A DNA stretch of 45,648 nucleotides, taken from assembly GCA_018240865.1 (NCBI GenBank), contig JAFEEY010000001.1, positions 1 to 45,648 of the forward strand. Direction: 5' to 3'. The stretch comes from Pseudomonadota bacterium. GTDB taxonomy: Bacteria > Pseudomonadota > Alphaproteobacteria > Sphingomonadales > Sphingomonadaceae. The position numbers and the translations under genes were made by a program. Of this stretch, positions 33,522-42,044 are shown piece after piece (positions within the stretch are counted from its first letter, which is position 1; each line of letters starts with the position of its first letter). Below the pieces are notes generated by a model. The model searched no databases and was not told the DNA's origin. It worked only from the letters and a program-made list of their open reading frames with translations.

Positions 33522-33539
33522 CGGGCGTCATGACGCCCG
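33522..33539. promoter_or_regulatory. Palindrome centred on the prolyl hydroxylase start codon
   Basis: CGGGCGTCA and TGACGCCCG form a perfect 18-bp palindrome with the ATG (33530-33532) at its centre. The mRNA could fold back on itself here only with a tight loop; binding by a protein to the DNA is also possible. No strong ribosome site precedes the ATG. Confidence 0.4.
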
Positions 33540-34198
33540 AAGAGATGGCCACCCAGATATCGGAGCTTCGCGCCGGGATCGGACGGCGCGTCGCCGCCTC
33601 TCTGGCAGGCGCTGGCGTGTCGCGTGCGGAAGGCGCTTCCTTCACGCTGTGGTTCGCGGAGGATTTCCTGGGCGCGGACGACTGCGCCTTTCTGATCGAC
33701 ACGATCAATACCGATCTGCGGCCTTCTCCGATCCTGTCCGACGATCCCGATGCCGATTTCCGGACCAGCGACAGCTGCAACCTCGATCGCTGGGATGCGC
33801 GGGTGCGGGCGATCGACCAGCGTATCCTGGCGCTGATGGACATGCGCGAACGCCAGGGCGAGACGCTGCAGGGCCAGCGCTACGCCGCCGGCCAGTATTT
33901 CCGGCCGCATCATGATTTCTTCCATATCGACCAGGCCTATTGGCGGGACCAGGAAGCGGCGGGCGGCCAGCGCACCTGGACCGCGATGATCTTCCTCAAT
34001 CGCCCCGAATCGGGTGGCGAAACTGCTTTCACGCATGCGGGCCTCACCGTGCCGCCCAAGCCTGGCCTGCTGTTGATGTGGGACAATATGGATGCCAACG
34101 GCGCGCCCAATCCCTATTCGACGCATGAGGGCGTGCCGGTGCGGGCTGGCGTCAAATATATCGTGACCAAATGGTTCCGGGAGCGGGACTGGCTTTAG
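33530..34198 (+). CDS. Prolyl 4-hydroxylase-like Fe(II)/2-oxoglutarate oxygenase
   Basis: The 222-residue protein matches prolyl 4-hydroxylase-type oxygenases. Iron ligands are H127 and D129 in YFRPHHDFFH and H199 in YSTHEGVPV, and K209 (AGVKYIVTKWFRERDW) should bind the 2-oxoglutarate carboxylate. The target in bacteria is unknown; some relatives hydroxylate elongation factor Tu. The start codon sits in an 18-bp palindrome. The gene is convergent with sspB, and a palindromic element lies between them. Confidence 0.88.
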   Translation: MTPEEMATQISELRAGIGRRVAASLAGAGVSRAEGASFTLWFAEDFLGADDCAFLIDTINTDLRPSPILSDDPDADFRTSDSCNLDRWDARVRAIDQRILALMDMRERQGETLQGQRYAAGQYFRPHHDFFHIDQAYWRDQEAAGGQRTWTAMIFLNRPESGGETAFTHAGLTVPPKPGLLLMWDNMDANGAPNPYSTHEGVPVRAGVKYIVTKWFRERDWL

Positions 34199-34204
34199 GT
34201 TTTT

Positions 34205-34287
34205 CCGTCATTGCGCGCCCGAAGGGCGCGGCAATCCAGCGACGGTCGACCGGATCGCCACGGCGCTAGCGCGCCTCGCGATGACGG
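34205..34287. repeat. Palindromic element, type D, between convergent genes
   Basis: CCGTCATTGCG near the left end and CGCGATGACGG at the right end are the inverted arms of the common alphaproteobacterial GTCATTGCGAGC-type repeat, with an inner hairpin GCGCCC-gaa-GGGCGC (34215-34229). It lies between the convergent hydroxylase and sspB genes. Confidence 0.7.
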
Positions 34288-34319
34288 ATGGAATGCGTGC
34301 TATAATAACAGCCGCAGCG

Positions 34320-34802
34320 CTATTTCTTCCGCCCGAAATCGACGGTCACGACATTGGAGCCGTCTTCGGGCGGCGTCACGGTCGGGCCGTCATTCTCGGC
34401 CTGTTCGTGCGGTTCGGGGCCGCTCTCGTCGCCTTGCGCCTGGAATTGCAGCGCGAAATTGACCGCCGGGTCGACGAAGCCCGTCACCGCGGCGAACGGG
34501 ATCGAGAGCTTGGCCGGCACCTGGTTGAACGACAGGCCGACCTCGAAATGCTTCTCGGCCACCTTCAGATCCCAGAATTTATTCTGGAGGACGATCGTCA
34601 TTTCGTCCGGGAAGCGTTCGGAGAGGTGCTTGGGCATCTCGACGCCTGGATGCGCGGTCTTGAAGGTAATGTAGAAATGATGCTCGCCGGGCAGGCCGCC
34701 CGAAAGCGCGACTTCGCCCAGCACGCGGCCGGCCACCGCGCGCAGCGCTTCCTGCACGATCTCGTCGTAAGGAATCAGGCTGTCGGGCGGCGTCTCGCTC
34801 AT
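34320..34802 (-). CDS. sspB: ClpXP adaptor SspB (alphaproteobacterial type)
   Basis: SspB tethers ssrA-tagged and other substrates to the ClpXP protease. The 160-residue protein starts [20 protein letters not shown], has the fold-core [31 protein letters not shown] and [21 protein letters not shown], then an acidic flexible linker (residues about 118-148), and ends [10 protein letters not shown], a ClpX-binding tail. The ATG at 34802 fits the family; a longer upstream frame overlaps the hisB leader and is not supported. It is divergent from hisB with 76 bases between the starts. With clpS, the window encodes both Clp adaptors. Confidence 0.9.
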   Translation of the reverse strand: MSETPPDSLIPYDEIVQEALRAVAGRVLGEVALSGGLPGEHHFYITFKTAHPGVEMPKHLSERFPDEMTIVLQNKFWDLKVAEKHFEVGLSFNQVPAKLSIPFAAVTGFVDPAVNFALQFQAQGDESGPEPHEQAENDGPTVTPPEDGSNVVTVDFGRKK

Positions 34803-34878
34803 GCTTTGGACTCGTAGTCTTCGCGCGTTCAGGGTCAAGCCATGTTGCAAAGCGGGACAGGCTTGCGCATGGGGCGGC

Positions 34879-35475
34879 ATGCGCACCGCCACGGTCAACC
34901 GAAGCACCAGCGAGACGAAGATCGCCGTTACCGTCAATCTGGACGGCAGCGGCACCTATCGCGTCGCGACCGGCATCGGCTTTCTCGACCATATGCTGGA
35001 GCAGCTGTCGCGTCATTCGCTGATCGACCTCGACGTGGTGGTGGAGGGCGATCTCCATATCGATCAGCATCACACGACCGAGGACAGCGCGCTCGCCATC
35101 GGAGAGGCGATCTCGAAGGCACTGGGCGACCGGCGCGGCATTGTCCGTTACGGCCACGCCTATGCGCCGATGGACGAAGCGCTGACTCGCGCCGCGATCG
35201 ACATTTCCGGCCGCCCGTACACGGTATGGAAGCTGGCTTTCACTCAGGAAAAATTGGGCGAGTGGGACACCGAGCTGGTCGAGCACTGGTTCCAGTCGTT
35301 CGCGCAGACCGCGGGGCTGACGCTGCACGTCGAGAATCTCTACGGCACCAACAATCACCACCTCGCCGAAAGCGCCTACAAGGCGCTCGCCCGCGCGCTG
35401 CGTCAGGCCGTGAGCATCGACCCGCGCAAGGCCGATTCCGTGCCCAGTACCAAGGGGACGCTGGGTGGCGAATAA
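34879..35475 (+). CDS. hisB: Imidazoleglycerol-phosphate dehydratase
   Basis: HisB removes water from imidazoleglycerol phosphate in histidine synthesis. The 198-residue protein has the manganese-binding repeats [14 protein letters not shown] (near residue 67) and [17 protein letters not shown] near 165, and [13 protein letters not shown] at 33-45. GGGGCGG lies just before the ATG at 34879. It starts the histidine block hisB-hisH-hisA-hisF-hisE. A palindromic element of about 130 bases separates it from hisH. Confidence 0.95.
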   Translation: MRTATVNRSTSETKIAVTVNLDGSGTYRVATGIGFLDHMLEQLSRHSLIDLDVVVEGDLHIDQHHTTEDSALAIGEAISKALGDRRGIVRYGHAYAPMDEALTRAAIDISGRPYTVWKLAFTQEKLGEWDTELVEHWFQSFAQTAGLTLHVENLYGTNNHHLAESAYKALARALRQAVSIDPRKADSVPSTKGTLGGE

Positions 35476-35607
35476 CTCCTCCCCGGGACGGGGAGGGGGA
35501 CCAGCGAAGCTGGTGGAGGGGGCCCGTCGCCCGCTCCGAGCGAGTCTCAGGGCCCCCTCCACCACGCCGCTTCGCGTCGCGGTTCCCCTCCCCGTCCCGG
35601 AGAGGAG
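35476..35607. repeat. Palindromic element, type E, between hisB and hisH
   Basis: The left arm begins CTCCTCCCCGGGACGGGG (35476) and the right arm ends at 35607 with GGAGAGGAG; the outer 24 bases of the two arms differ at only two positions. An inner pair GGGCCC-type hairpin lies between. The right arm supplies the hisH ribosome site (AGGAG, 35603-35607), which would be base-paired if the element folds in the mRNA. The element is of the same class as that inside dnaE2. Confidence 0.8.
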
Positions 35608-35610
35608 TTC

Positions 35611-36213
35611 GTGACTCTCGCGCTGATCGACTATGGCGCCGGCAATCTCCATTCGGTCGCGAATGCGCTGAAAGCGGCCGGCGCGGCGGCGATCGCGGTC
35701 ACGGCCGATGCGGACGCGGTCCGCGGTGCCGACCGGATCGTGCTGCCCGGCGTCGGCGCCTTCGCGGCGGCAATGCGGTCGCTCGCGGCCATTCCGGGCA
35801 TGATCGAGGCATTGAACGAAACGGTGCTGGAAAAGGGGCGTCCGTTCCTTGGCGTGTGCGTCGGCATGCAAATGATGGCGGAAGCGGGCGAGGAGCATGG
35901 CTCCACGCCTGGGCTCGGCTGGTGCAAGGGCGTGGTCCGCGCCGTTCCGCCTCGCCCAGGCCTCAAGGTGCCGCATATGGGCTGGAACGATGTCCGGCCG
36001 GTTGTTTTCCACCCGCTGATCGCGGCGGGCGAAGCCTATTTCCTGCATAGCTTCGCTTATGAGGGCGCGGATGTGCTCGCGCGGACCGATCATGGCGGTT
36101 CGGTCGTCGCCGCGATCGGGCGCGACAATATGGCCGGGGTGCAGTTCCACCCCGAAAAGAGCCAGCGTTACGGGCTGGAACTGCTCGCCCGTTTTCTGGA
36201 GTGGCGGCCTTGA
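35611..36213 (+). CDS. hisH: Imidazole glycerol phosphate synthase glutaminase subunit
   Basis: HisH releases ammonia from glutamine and passes it to HisF. The 200-residue class I glutaminase has LIDYGAGNLHSVANAL at the start, the nucleophilic Cys in FLGVCVGMQMM (near residue 83) and the His-Glu pair in GVQFHPEKSQ. The GTG start (35611) follows GGAGAGGAG, which comes from the palindromic element. The end of the gene overlaps the start of hisA. Confidence 0.93.
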   Translation: MTLALIDYGAGNLHSVANALKAAGAAAIAVTADADAVRGADRIVLPGVGAFAAAMRSLAAIPGMIEALNETVLEKGRPFLGVCVGMQMMAEAGEEHGSTPGLGWCKGVVRAVPPRPGLKVPHMGWNDVRPVVFHPLIAAGEAYFLHSFAYEGADVLARTDHGGSVVAAIGRDNMAGVQFHPEKSQRYGLELLARFLEWRP

Positions 36214-36926
36214 TCGTCTTTCCCGCGATCGACCTGAAGGAAGGCAAGGTCGTGCGCCTGGCCGAGGGCGATATGGCGCGCGCGACCGTTTACGCCGACG
36301 ACCCGGCCGCACAGGCCGAGCAATTTGCGGAGGCGGGGGCGGAATGGCTGCACGTCGTCGATCTCGACGGCGCCTTTGCCGGCGAGAGCGTGAACGGCGA
36401 AGCGGTGCGCGCGATCGGCATGGCTTTTTCCGGAAAGATTCAGCTGGGCGGCGGCATCCGCGCGCGCGCCAGCCTTGAGCGCTGGTTCCGCCTGGGCATC
36501 GACCGCGCCGTGATCGGCACTGCCGCGCTGACCGATCCGGAGCTGGTGAAAGGTGCGGCGCAAGACTTTCCAGGCCGGATCGTGGTCGCGGTCGACGCGC
36601 GCGACGGCATGGTCGCCACCCAGGGCTGGGCCGACGTGTCGGACGTGCCGGTGATCGACCTTGCGCGCCGCTTCGAAGATGCCGGCGTCGCGGCGCTCCT
36701 GTTCACCGATGTCGGCCGTGACGGTCTGCTCAGAGGCGTCAATGTCGAGGCGACCGTCGCGCTCGCCCGGGCGCAATCGCTCCCGGTGATCGCAAGTGGG
36801 GGCGTCGCGGGGTTGGACGACATATATGCCCTCAAGGCCCATCATGGCATCGAAGGCGTCATCACCGGCAGGGCGATCTACGACGGTCGCCTCGACCTGG
36901 CCAAAGCAATCGAGGCCGCGCGATGA
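36210..36926 (+). CDS. hisA: ProFAR isomerase
   Basis: HisA isomerises phosphoribosylformimino-AICAR phosphate to its ribulosyl form (Amadori step). The 238-residue (beta/alpha)8 barrel starts [17 protein letters not shown], whose Asp is catalytic, and has [16 protein letters not shown] and [16 protein letters not shown], the two phosphate-binding motifs. The TTG start at 36210 overlaps the hisH stop as TTGA and fits the family N-terminus, with GGAG eight bases upstream. A GTG three codons earlier (36201) is the alternative. Confidence 0.92.
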   Translation: MIVFPAIDLKEGKVVRLAEGDMARATVYADDPAAQAEQFAEAGAEWLHVVDLDGAFAGESVNGEAVRAIGMAFSGKIQLGGGIRARASLERWFRLGIDRAVIGTAALTDPELVKGAAQDFPGRIVVAVDARDGMVATQGWADVSDVPVIDLARRFEDAGVAALLFTDVGRDGLLRGVNVEATVALARAQSLPVIASGGVAGLDDIYALKAHHGIEGVITGRAIYDGRLDLAKAIEAAR

Positions 36927-36966
36927 ATCGGGCTCCCGCAGCCAAGCCGGGATCGAGGTGCCGGTC

Positions 36967-37734
36967 ATGACCGTCCGCGTCCGCGTCATCCCGTGCCTCG
37001 ACGTGGCGAACGGCCGCGTGGTGAAGGGCGTCAATTTCGTCGATCTCGCCGATGCAGGCGATCCGGTCGAGCAGGCCCGCGCCTATGACGCGGCCGGGGC
37101 GGACGAACTCTGCTTTCTCGACATCACCGCCAGCCACGAAGCACGCGGCACAATGGTCGATGTGGTGCGGCGCGCGGCCGAGGTCTGTTTCATGCCGTTG
37201 ACTGTCGGCGGCGGCGTGCGGTCGGTGGAAGACGCCCGCGCGCTGTTGCTGGCGGGTGCGGACAAGGTCGCAGTGAACTCGGCTGCGGTCGCCCGGCCGG
37301 ACCTGGTCGCAGAGCTGGCCGACCGGTTCGGCAGCCAGTGCGTCGTCGCTTCGGTCGATGCCCGCACGGTCGGGAACGGCCGCTGGGACGTCTTCACCCA
37401 TGGCGGAAGGCGCGAGACGGGGATCGACGCGGTGGCGCATGCCGTCCGCCTCGCAGAACTTGGAGCCGGGGAATTGCTCGTCACCTCTATGGACCGGGAC
37501 GGAACGCAAGGCGGCTACGACCTGGCGCTGACCCGCATGATCGCCGATGCCGTCTCGGTGCCCGTCGTCGCCAGCGGCGGCGTTGGCGAGCTCGCACATC
37601 TGGTCGAGGGCGTGCGCGACGGCCATGCCTCGGCGGTGCTTGCCGCCTCGATCTTCCATTTCGGCCGCCACAGCATCGCTGAAGCGCATGCGGCGTTGGG
37701 TGCGGCCGGCTTTCCGGTGCGCAGCCATGACTGA
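36967..37734 (+). CDS. hisF: Imidazole glycerol phosphate synthase cyclase subunit
   Basis: HisF uses ammonia from HisH to form imidazoleglycerol phosphate and AICAR. The 255-residue barrel starts [20 protein letters not shown], whose Asp is catalytic, and has [45 protein letters not shown] (second catalytic Asp) and [17 protein letters not shown] precedes the ATG at 36967. The stop overlaps the hisE start by eight bases. Confidence 0.95.
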   Translation: MTVRVRVIPCLDVANGRVVKGVNFVDLADAGDPVEQARAYDAAGADELCFLDITASHEARGTMVDVVRRAAEVCFMPLTVGGGVRSVEDARALLLAGADKVAVNSAAVARPDLVAELADRFGSQCVVASVDARTVGNGRWDVFTHGGRRETGIDAVAHAVRLAELGAGELLVTSMDRDGTQGGYDLALTRMIADAVSVPVVASGGVGELAHLVEGVRDGHASAVLAASIFHFGRHSIAEAHAALGAAGFPVRSHD

Positions 37735-38077
37735 CGATCGCCTGATCCGCCTGTCCGAAACCATTCGCGCCCGGCGCGGCGGCGATTCGGACACCTCCTA
37801 TGTCGCGCGGCTGTTCACCAAGGGACGCGAGAGGATCGCGCAGAAGGTTGGCGAAGAAGCGGTCGAGACAGTGATCGCCGCCGCCAAGGGCGACGCAAAA
37901 GGCTTGGTCGGCGAGGCGGCCGACCTCATCTTTCACCTCGCCGTGCTGCTCGAAAGCATGGGGCTGAGCTTCGAGGAGGTGCTGGCGGAGCTCGATCGCC
38001 GTGACGGCGTCTCCGGCCTGGCGGAGAAAGCGGCGCGGTCGAGCGTTTCTTCTCCGAAACAAGGAGATTCGGAATGA
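37727..38077 (+). CDS. hisE: Phosphoribosyl-ATP pyrophosphohydrolase
   Basis: HisE removes pyrophosphate from phosphoribosyl-ATP, the second step of histidine synthesis. The 116-residue MazG-like helical protein has [29 protein letters not shown], whose acidic residues bind Mg2+, and [24 protein letters not shown]. It starts inside hisF (overlap of eight bases) and its stop overlaps the next ATG as ATGA. The separate HisI activity must be encoded elsewhere. Confidence 0.93.
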   Translation: MTDDRLIRLSETIRARRGGDSDTSYVARLFTKGRERIAQKVGEEAVETVIAAAKGDAKGLVGEAADLIFHLAVLLESMGLSFEEVLAELDRRDGVSGLAEKAARSSVSSPKQGDSE

Positions 38078-38262
38078 TCGGCAAGGTGATCGGCGCGCTG
38101 GTGGGTGAGGAAATCGGCAAGCGTCACGGTAAGGGCGGCAAGGGCGCGGTGCTGGGCGTGATCGCAGCGAGCGCGTTGCGCCGTCTCGGCCCGCTCGGCG
38201 TGCTGCTGGGCGGCGCCTATGTGGCGAAGAAAGCGATGGACCGGCGGAAAGAGCGGGTTTGA
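38074..38262 (+). CDS. Small Gly-rich hypothetical protein coupled to hisE
   Basis: The 62-residue protein begins [22 protein letters not shown], of which the first 20 residues are amphipathic, and has a hydrophobic Gly-rich stretch (GPLGVLLGGAYVAKK) that could lie in a membrane. It is basic and not recognised. The ATG overlaps the hisE stop (ATGA), so it is made from the histidine mRNA. A palindromic element follows. Confidence 0.7.
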   Translation: MIGKVIGALVGEEIGKRHGKGGKGAVLGVIAASALRRLGPLGVLLGGAYVAKKAMDRRKERV

Positions 38263-38274
38263 GATCCGCTCTGT

Positions 38275-38367
38275 CTCGCTCGTCCTGAGCGAAGCGTGAA
38301 GCGCGCAGTCGAAGGGCGCCGGCACATCCTCGGAGCTACGCCTCTCGACTTCGCTCGGGACGAGCGG
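38275..38367. repeat. Dispersed palindromic element, type A (second copy)
   Basis: The ends are CTCGCTCGTCCTGAGCGAAG and CTTCGCTCGGGACGAGCGG, with CAGTCGAAGGGCGCC inside. It resembles the element at 12453-12527 and lies between the histidine block and gmk. Confidence 0.75.
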
Positions 38368-38412
38368 ATTTGTGGCGGTTGACCTTCGGCCGACTCCACG
38401 CCACGAGCGGCC

Positions 38413-39090
38413 ATGCTCCGCCCGACGACTCTGCTGGCCTCCCGCACCGACGATCCCCATAAATTCCGCCGCCGCGGCGTGCTGTTCGTGCTGTCCTCGC
38501 CCTCCGGCGCGGGCAAATCGACCATCTCGCGGATGCTGCTCGAATCGGATGCGACGCTGCAGATGTCGGTGTCCGCCACAACGCGACCGATGCGGCCCGG
38601 CGAGCAGGACGGCATCGACTATCATTTCGTCGACCTGCCCCGATTCAAGGAGATGGCGTCTTCGGGCGAGTTCCTCGAATGGGCGCATGTCTTCGGCCAT
38701 CGCTACGGCACGCCGGCCAAGCCGGTCGACGATATTCTGGCGTCCGGCAGCGACGTCTTGTTCGATATCGACTGGCAGGGCGCCCAGCAGCTCCACCAGC
38801 TCGCCGGCGGCGATGTCGTGCGCGTGTTCATCCTGCCGCCTTCGATGGAAGAGCTGGAGCGCCGCCTGCGTGCTCGCGCGACCGATTCGGACGAAGTCAT
38901 CACTGCCCGCATGAGCCGCGCCGCGAGCGAGATCGGCCATTGGGACGGCTATGACTATGTGCTGGTCAACGACGATGCGAACCGATGCTTCGAGCAGGTG
39001 CGCACCATCCTCCAGGCGGAGCGGCTGAAACGGAGCCGCCAGACCGGGCTGATCGGCTTCGTCCGCAAATTGACGGCGCCCGACAGCTAG
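38413..39090 (+). CDS. gmk: Guanylate kinase
   Basis: This enzyme phosphorylates GMP to GDP with ATP. The P-loop SSPSGAGKST lies near residues 28-37, with SVSATTRPMRPGEQDGIDYHF (the GMP-binding Ser and Tyr), HVFGHRYGTPAKPVDD and DIDWQGAQQL following. The 225-residue length includes about 20 residues of N-terminal extension (MLRPTTLLASRTDDPHKFRR), common in sphingomonad forms. A palindromic element precedes it, so it is probably not in the histidine operon. Confidence 0.95.
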   Translation: MLRPTTLLASRTDDPHKFRRRGVLFVLSSPSGAGKSTISRMLLESDATLQMSVSATTRPMRPGEQDGIDYHFVDLPRFKEMASSGEFLEWAHVFGHRYGTPAKPVDDILASGSDVLFDIDWQGAQQLHQLAGGDVVRVFILPPSMEELERRLRARATDSDEVITARMSRAASEIGHWDGYDYVLVNDDANRCFEQVRTILQAERLKRSRQTGLIGFVRKLTAPDS

Positions 39091-39129
39091 GCCCTTGAGT
39101 TCCAACCAGCAAGAACATAAACAGAACGG

Positions 39130-40368
39130 ATGGCGCAGCTCGACATCCGGCAAAAGCTCGAAATCCTTGCCGACGCAGCGAAATATGATGCGTCCTGCGC
39201 CTCATCCGGGACGGTCAAGCGCGACAGCCGTGGCGGCAAGGGCATCGGCTCGACCGAAGGGATGGGCATTTGCCACGCCTATGCGCCGGACGGGCGTTGC
39301 ATTTCGCTGCTGAAAATCCTGCTTACCAACAGCTGCATTTTCGACTGCCATTATTGCATCAACCGCAAGAGCTCGAACGTCCGGCGGGCCCGCTTCACGG
39401 CCAAGGAAGTGGTCGATCTGACGCTCGCTTTCTACAAGCGCAATTATATCGAAGGCCTGTTCCTCTCCTCCGGCATCATCCGGAGCTCGAACTACACGAT
39501 GGAGCAGATCGTCGAAGTCGCGCGGTCGCTGCGCGAGGATCATGATTTTCGCGGCTATATCCATCTGAAGACGATTCCGGACGCCGATCCCGAGCTGATG
39601 CATCAGGCCGGGCTGTTTGCGGACCGCGTCTCCATCAATATCGAGCTGCCGACCGAACGCGGCCTGAAGCGGCTCGCCCCTGAAAAGGACGGCGCGCGGA
39701 TCGAGGCGGCGATGGCGGACACCAAAGCGGCGATCGACGATGCGGCCGATGCCGGGAAATATCGCCACGCTCCGCAACTCGCGCCTGCCGGCCAGTCGAC
39801 GCAGATGATCGTCGGCGCCGACAGCGCGACCGATGGCGACATCGTGCTGCGCGCCGCGTCGCTGTATGACCGGTTCAAGCTGCGCCGCGTCTATTATTCG
39901 GCGTTCAGCCCGATCCCCGATGCAAGCGCGGTCCTGCCGCTGCGCCGGCCCCCGCTGATGCGCGAGCACCGGCTGTACCAGTCCGACTGGCTGATGCGCT
40001 TCTACGGCTTCGCACCGAAAGAAGTGGCCGCGGCGGCCGACGCCAACGGCATGCTGCCGCTCGATATCGATCCCAAGCTCGCCTGGGCGCTGAAGCACCG
40101 CGACCGGTTCCCGGTCGATGTGAACCGCGCGCCGAGGGAACTGCTGCTCCGCGTGCCGGGCCTTGGCGCCAAGGCGGTCGACGCGATCCTGACCAGCCGC
40201 CGCTGGCGCCGACTCCGTCTCGACGATGTCGGCCGGCTCACGGTGTCTGTGGCAAAGCTGCGTCCGTTCATCGTCGCCGAGGATTGGCGGCCGGTACTGC
40301 TCGCGGACCGGGCCGATCTGAAGCCTCTCGTGGCGCCGAAGCGGGAGCAATTCGAGCTGTTCGTCTGA
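39130..40368 (+). CDS. Radical SAM DNA modification/repair protein (TIGR03916-like)
   Basis: The 412-residue protein has the radical SAM cluster site C69-x3-C73-x2-C76 (SCIFDCHYC), and GSTEGMGICHAYAPDGRC before it, where further Cys residues occur. A (beta/alpha) barrel follows, then a helix-hairpin-helix DNA-binding motif (LLRVPGLGAKAVDAIL) near residue 340. This matches the predicted family of DNA modification or repair proteins always encoded beside the partner that follows. The ATG of the partner overlaps the stop as TGATG. The chemical reaction is unknown. The start at 39130 has no strong ribosome site. Confidence 0.88.
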   Translation: MAQLDIRQKLEILADAAKYDASCASSGTVKRDSRGGKGIGSTEGMGICHAYAPDGRCISLLKILLTNSCIFDCHYCINRKSSNVRRARFTAKEVVDLTLAFYKRNYIEGLFLSSGIIRSSNYTMEQIVEVARSLREDHDFRGYIHLKTIPDADPELMHQAGLFADRVSINIELPTERGLKRLAPEKDGARIEAAMADTKAAIDDAADAGKYRHAPQLAPAGQSTQMIVGADSATDGDIVLRAASLYDRFKLRRVYYSAFSPIPDASAVLPLRRPPLMREHRLYQSDWLMRFYGFAPKEVAAAADANGMLPLDIDPKLAWALKHRDRFPVDVNRAPRELLLRVPGLGAKAVDAILTSRRWRRLRLDDVGRLTVSVAKLRPFIVAEDWRPVLLADRADLKPLVAPKREQFELFV

Positions 40369-41762
40369 TGCGGGTCGTGCGGCTCCCGGCCGAAGACGAT
40401 TTCGATGCGTGGCGCGCCACTGCGCGAGCGCTTGCCGCAGCGGATGTGCCGGCCGGCCAGGTGATATGGCAGATCGGCGAGCAGACAGCGGACCTGTTCG
40501 GCGACGACAGGGCCCAGCTTGAGGCAGCAGCCCCGTTCCCCGTGCCGCGTCCGTTCGTCGAGCTTGCGCAAAGCGTGGTCGCTCATGCCGATCCGGAACG
40601 CTTCGGGCTGCTCTACAGCATGCTGCTGCGGTTGCGCGACGAGCCCCGGTTGATCGGCGATCGCGCCGATCCGCTGCTGCGACGGCTGGAGGACATGGCA
40701 AGGGCTGTGCGGCGGGACATGCACAAGATGCGCGCCTTTGTTCGCTTTCGCGAGGTGGCGGCAGCGGATGGGCCGCGCTTCGTCGCCTGGTTCGAGCCGG
40801 ATCACCACATTGTGCGCATGAACGCCGGCTTCTTCGTGCGCCGCTTCGCCGCGATGCGCTGGTCGATCCTGACGCCCGATCTGTCGATTCACTGGGACGG
40901 CGAGACGTTGAGCGAAGGACCGGGCGCGACCAAGGCGGACGCGCCGCAGGGCGATCCGGTCGAGGCGGTATGGCGCACTTACTACAGCTCGATCTTCAAT
41001 CCCGCCCGGCTGAAGATCGGCGCGATGTTGAAAGAAATGCCGCGCCGTTACTGGAAAAACATGCCCGAAACCGCGTTGGTGCCGCAACTGATCGCGGGCG
41101 CGCAGGCGCGGGAGGCGAATATGGTCAAAGCATCGCGGACGCGCATGGGCGGCAACAGCATGGCCGCGTGGGAAGCGCTGCGCGACGAAGCCGATGGCTG
41201 CACGCGCTGCCATCTCTTCAAGTGCGCGACCCAGACTGTGTTCGGCGAAGGCTCGGTCGCAGCGAAGCTGATGCTGGTCGGCGAGCAGCCGGGCGACCAG
41301 GAGGATTTGGCCGGCAAGCCGTTCGTGGGGCCGGCCGGGCAAATGCTTGACCGGGCGCTGGGCGAGGCCGGCGTCAGCCGCGACGCGGTCTATGTCACCA
41401 ATGCCGTCAAGCATTTCAAGTTCGAGCAGCGTGGCAAGCGCCGCATCCATTCCAAGCCCAACGCTTCGGAAATCGAAGCCTGTCGCTGGTGGATCGATCA
41501 GGAGCGGATGCTGATTCGCCCGCCGGTCACGGTGGCGCTGGGCGCCACGGCCGCCCGCTCGCTGCTCGGCAAGGTGGTGACCATCTCGGGCGCGCGCGGA
41601 AAACCGATCCCGCTCGTCGATGGCGGCGAATGCTGGGTCACGATCCATCCGAGCTTCCTGCTGCGCATGCCGGACAAGACGAAAGCCGATGAGGAATATG
41701 GCCGGTTCGTGCAAGACCTGCGGGTGGCACACGCCCGACTCGGCACCCTTGCGGCGGCATGA
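40368..41762 (+). CDS. UdgX-type uracil-DNA glycosylase fused to a DUF4130/TIGR03915 domain
   Basis: The N-terminal 250 residues are the DUF4130-like domain found with radical SAM partners. The C-terminal half is a family-4-like uracil-DNA glycosylase: Cys ligands of a [4Fe-4S] cluster in CTRCHLFKC, the motif GEQPGDQED (E306), and KRRIHSKP with H361. The KRRIH loop is the hallmark of UdgX, which bonds covalently to DNA at uracil sites through this His instead of releasing the base. The C-terminal GECWVTIHPSFLLR motif is present. With the radical SAM protein it forms a two-gene repair module. The start overlaps the previous stop by one base. The whole protein is 464 residues. Confidence 0.9.
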   Translation: MRVVRLPAEDDFDAWRATARALAAADVPAGQVIWQIGEQTADLFGDDRAQLEAAAPFPVPRPFVELAQSVVAHADPERFGLLYSMLLRLRDEPRLIGDRADPLLRRLEDMARAVRRDMHKMRAFVRFREVAAADGPRFVAWFEPDHHIVRMNAGFFVRRFAAMRWSILTPDLSIHWDGETLSEGPGATKADAPQGDPVEAVWRTYYSSIFNPARLKIGAMLKEMPRRYWKNMPETALVPQLIAGAQAREANMVKASRTRMGGNSMAAWEALRDEADGCTRCHLFKCATQTVFGEGSVAAKLMLVGEQPGDQEDLAGKPFVGPAGQMLDRALGEAGVSRDAVYVTNAVKHFKFEQRGKRRIHSKPNASEIEACRWWIDQERMLIRPPVTVALGATAARSLLGKVVTISGARGKPIPLVDGGECWVTIHPSFLLRMPDKTKADEEYGRFVQDLRVAHARLGTLAAA

Positions 41763-41786
41763 CGGACGCGGCTAAAGGCCGCGCCC

Positions 41787-42044
41787 ATGACCGATACGCC
41801 CCCAGACCGCCTCTCCAACGATCCCCGCTCGCCGCACTATGATGCCGATGTGCTCGGCCGCGGCATCGGCATCCGTTTCAAGGGAAATGAGCGCCAGGAT
41901 GTCGAGGAATATTCGGTATCGGAGGGGTGGGTGCGCGTCGCGCTCGGCAAGAAAATGGATCGCCATGGACGCCCCCTGACCATCAAGCTGACCGGGGAAG
42001 TCGAACCTTATTTCCTCACTTCGCCGGAGAGCGAGGAAGAATAG
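41787..42044 (+). CDS. DUF3297 family protein
   Basis: The 85 residues match DUF3297: DRLSNDPRSPHYDADVLGRG and GIRFKGNERQDVEEYSVSEGW, and RHGRPLTIKLTGEVEPYF near the end. It is a small soluble glutathione-peroxidase-neighbouring family of unknown role, widespread in proteobacteria. No ribosome site precedes the ATG at 41787. Its last two bases and the following bases form the -35 element GGAAC of the next promoter. Confidence 0.9.
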   Translation: MTDTPPDRLSNDPRSPHYDADVLGRGIGIRFKGNERQDVEEYSVSEGWVRVALGKKMDRHGRPLTIKLTGEVEPYFLTSPESEEE

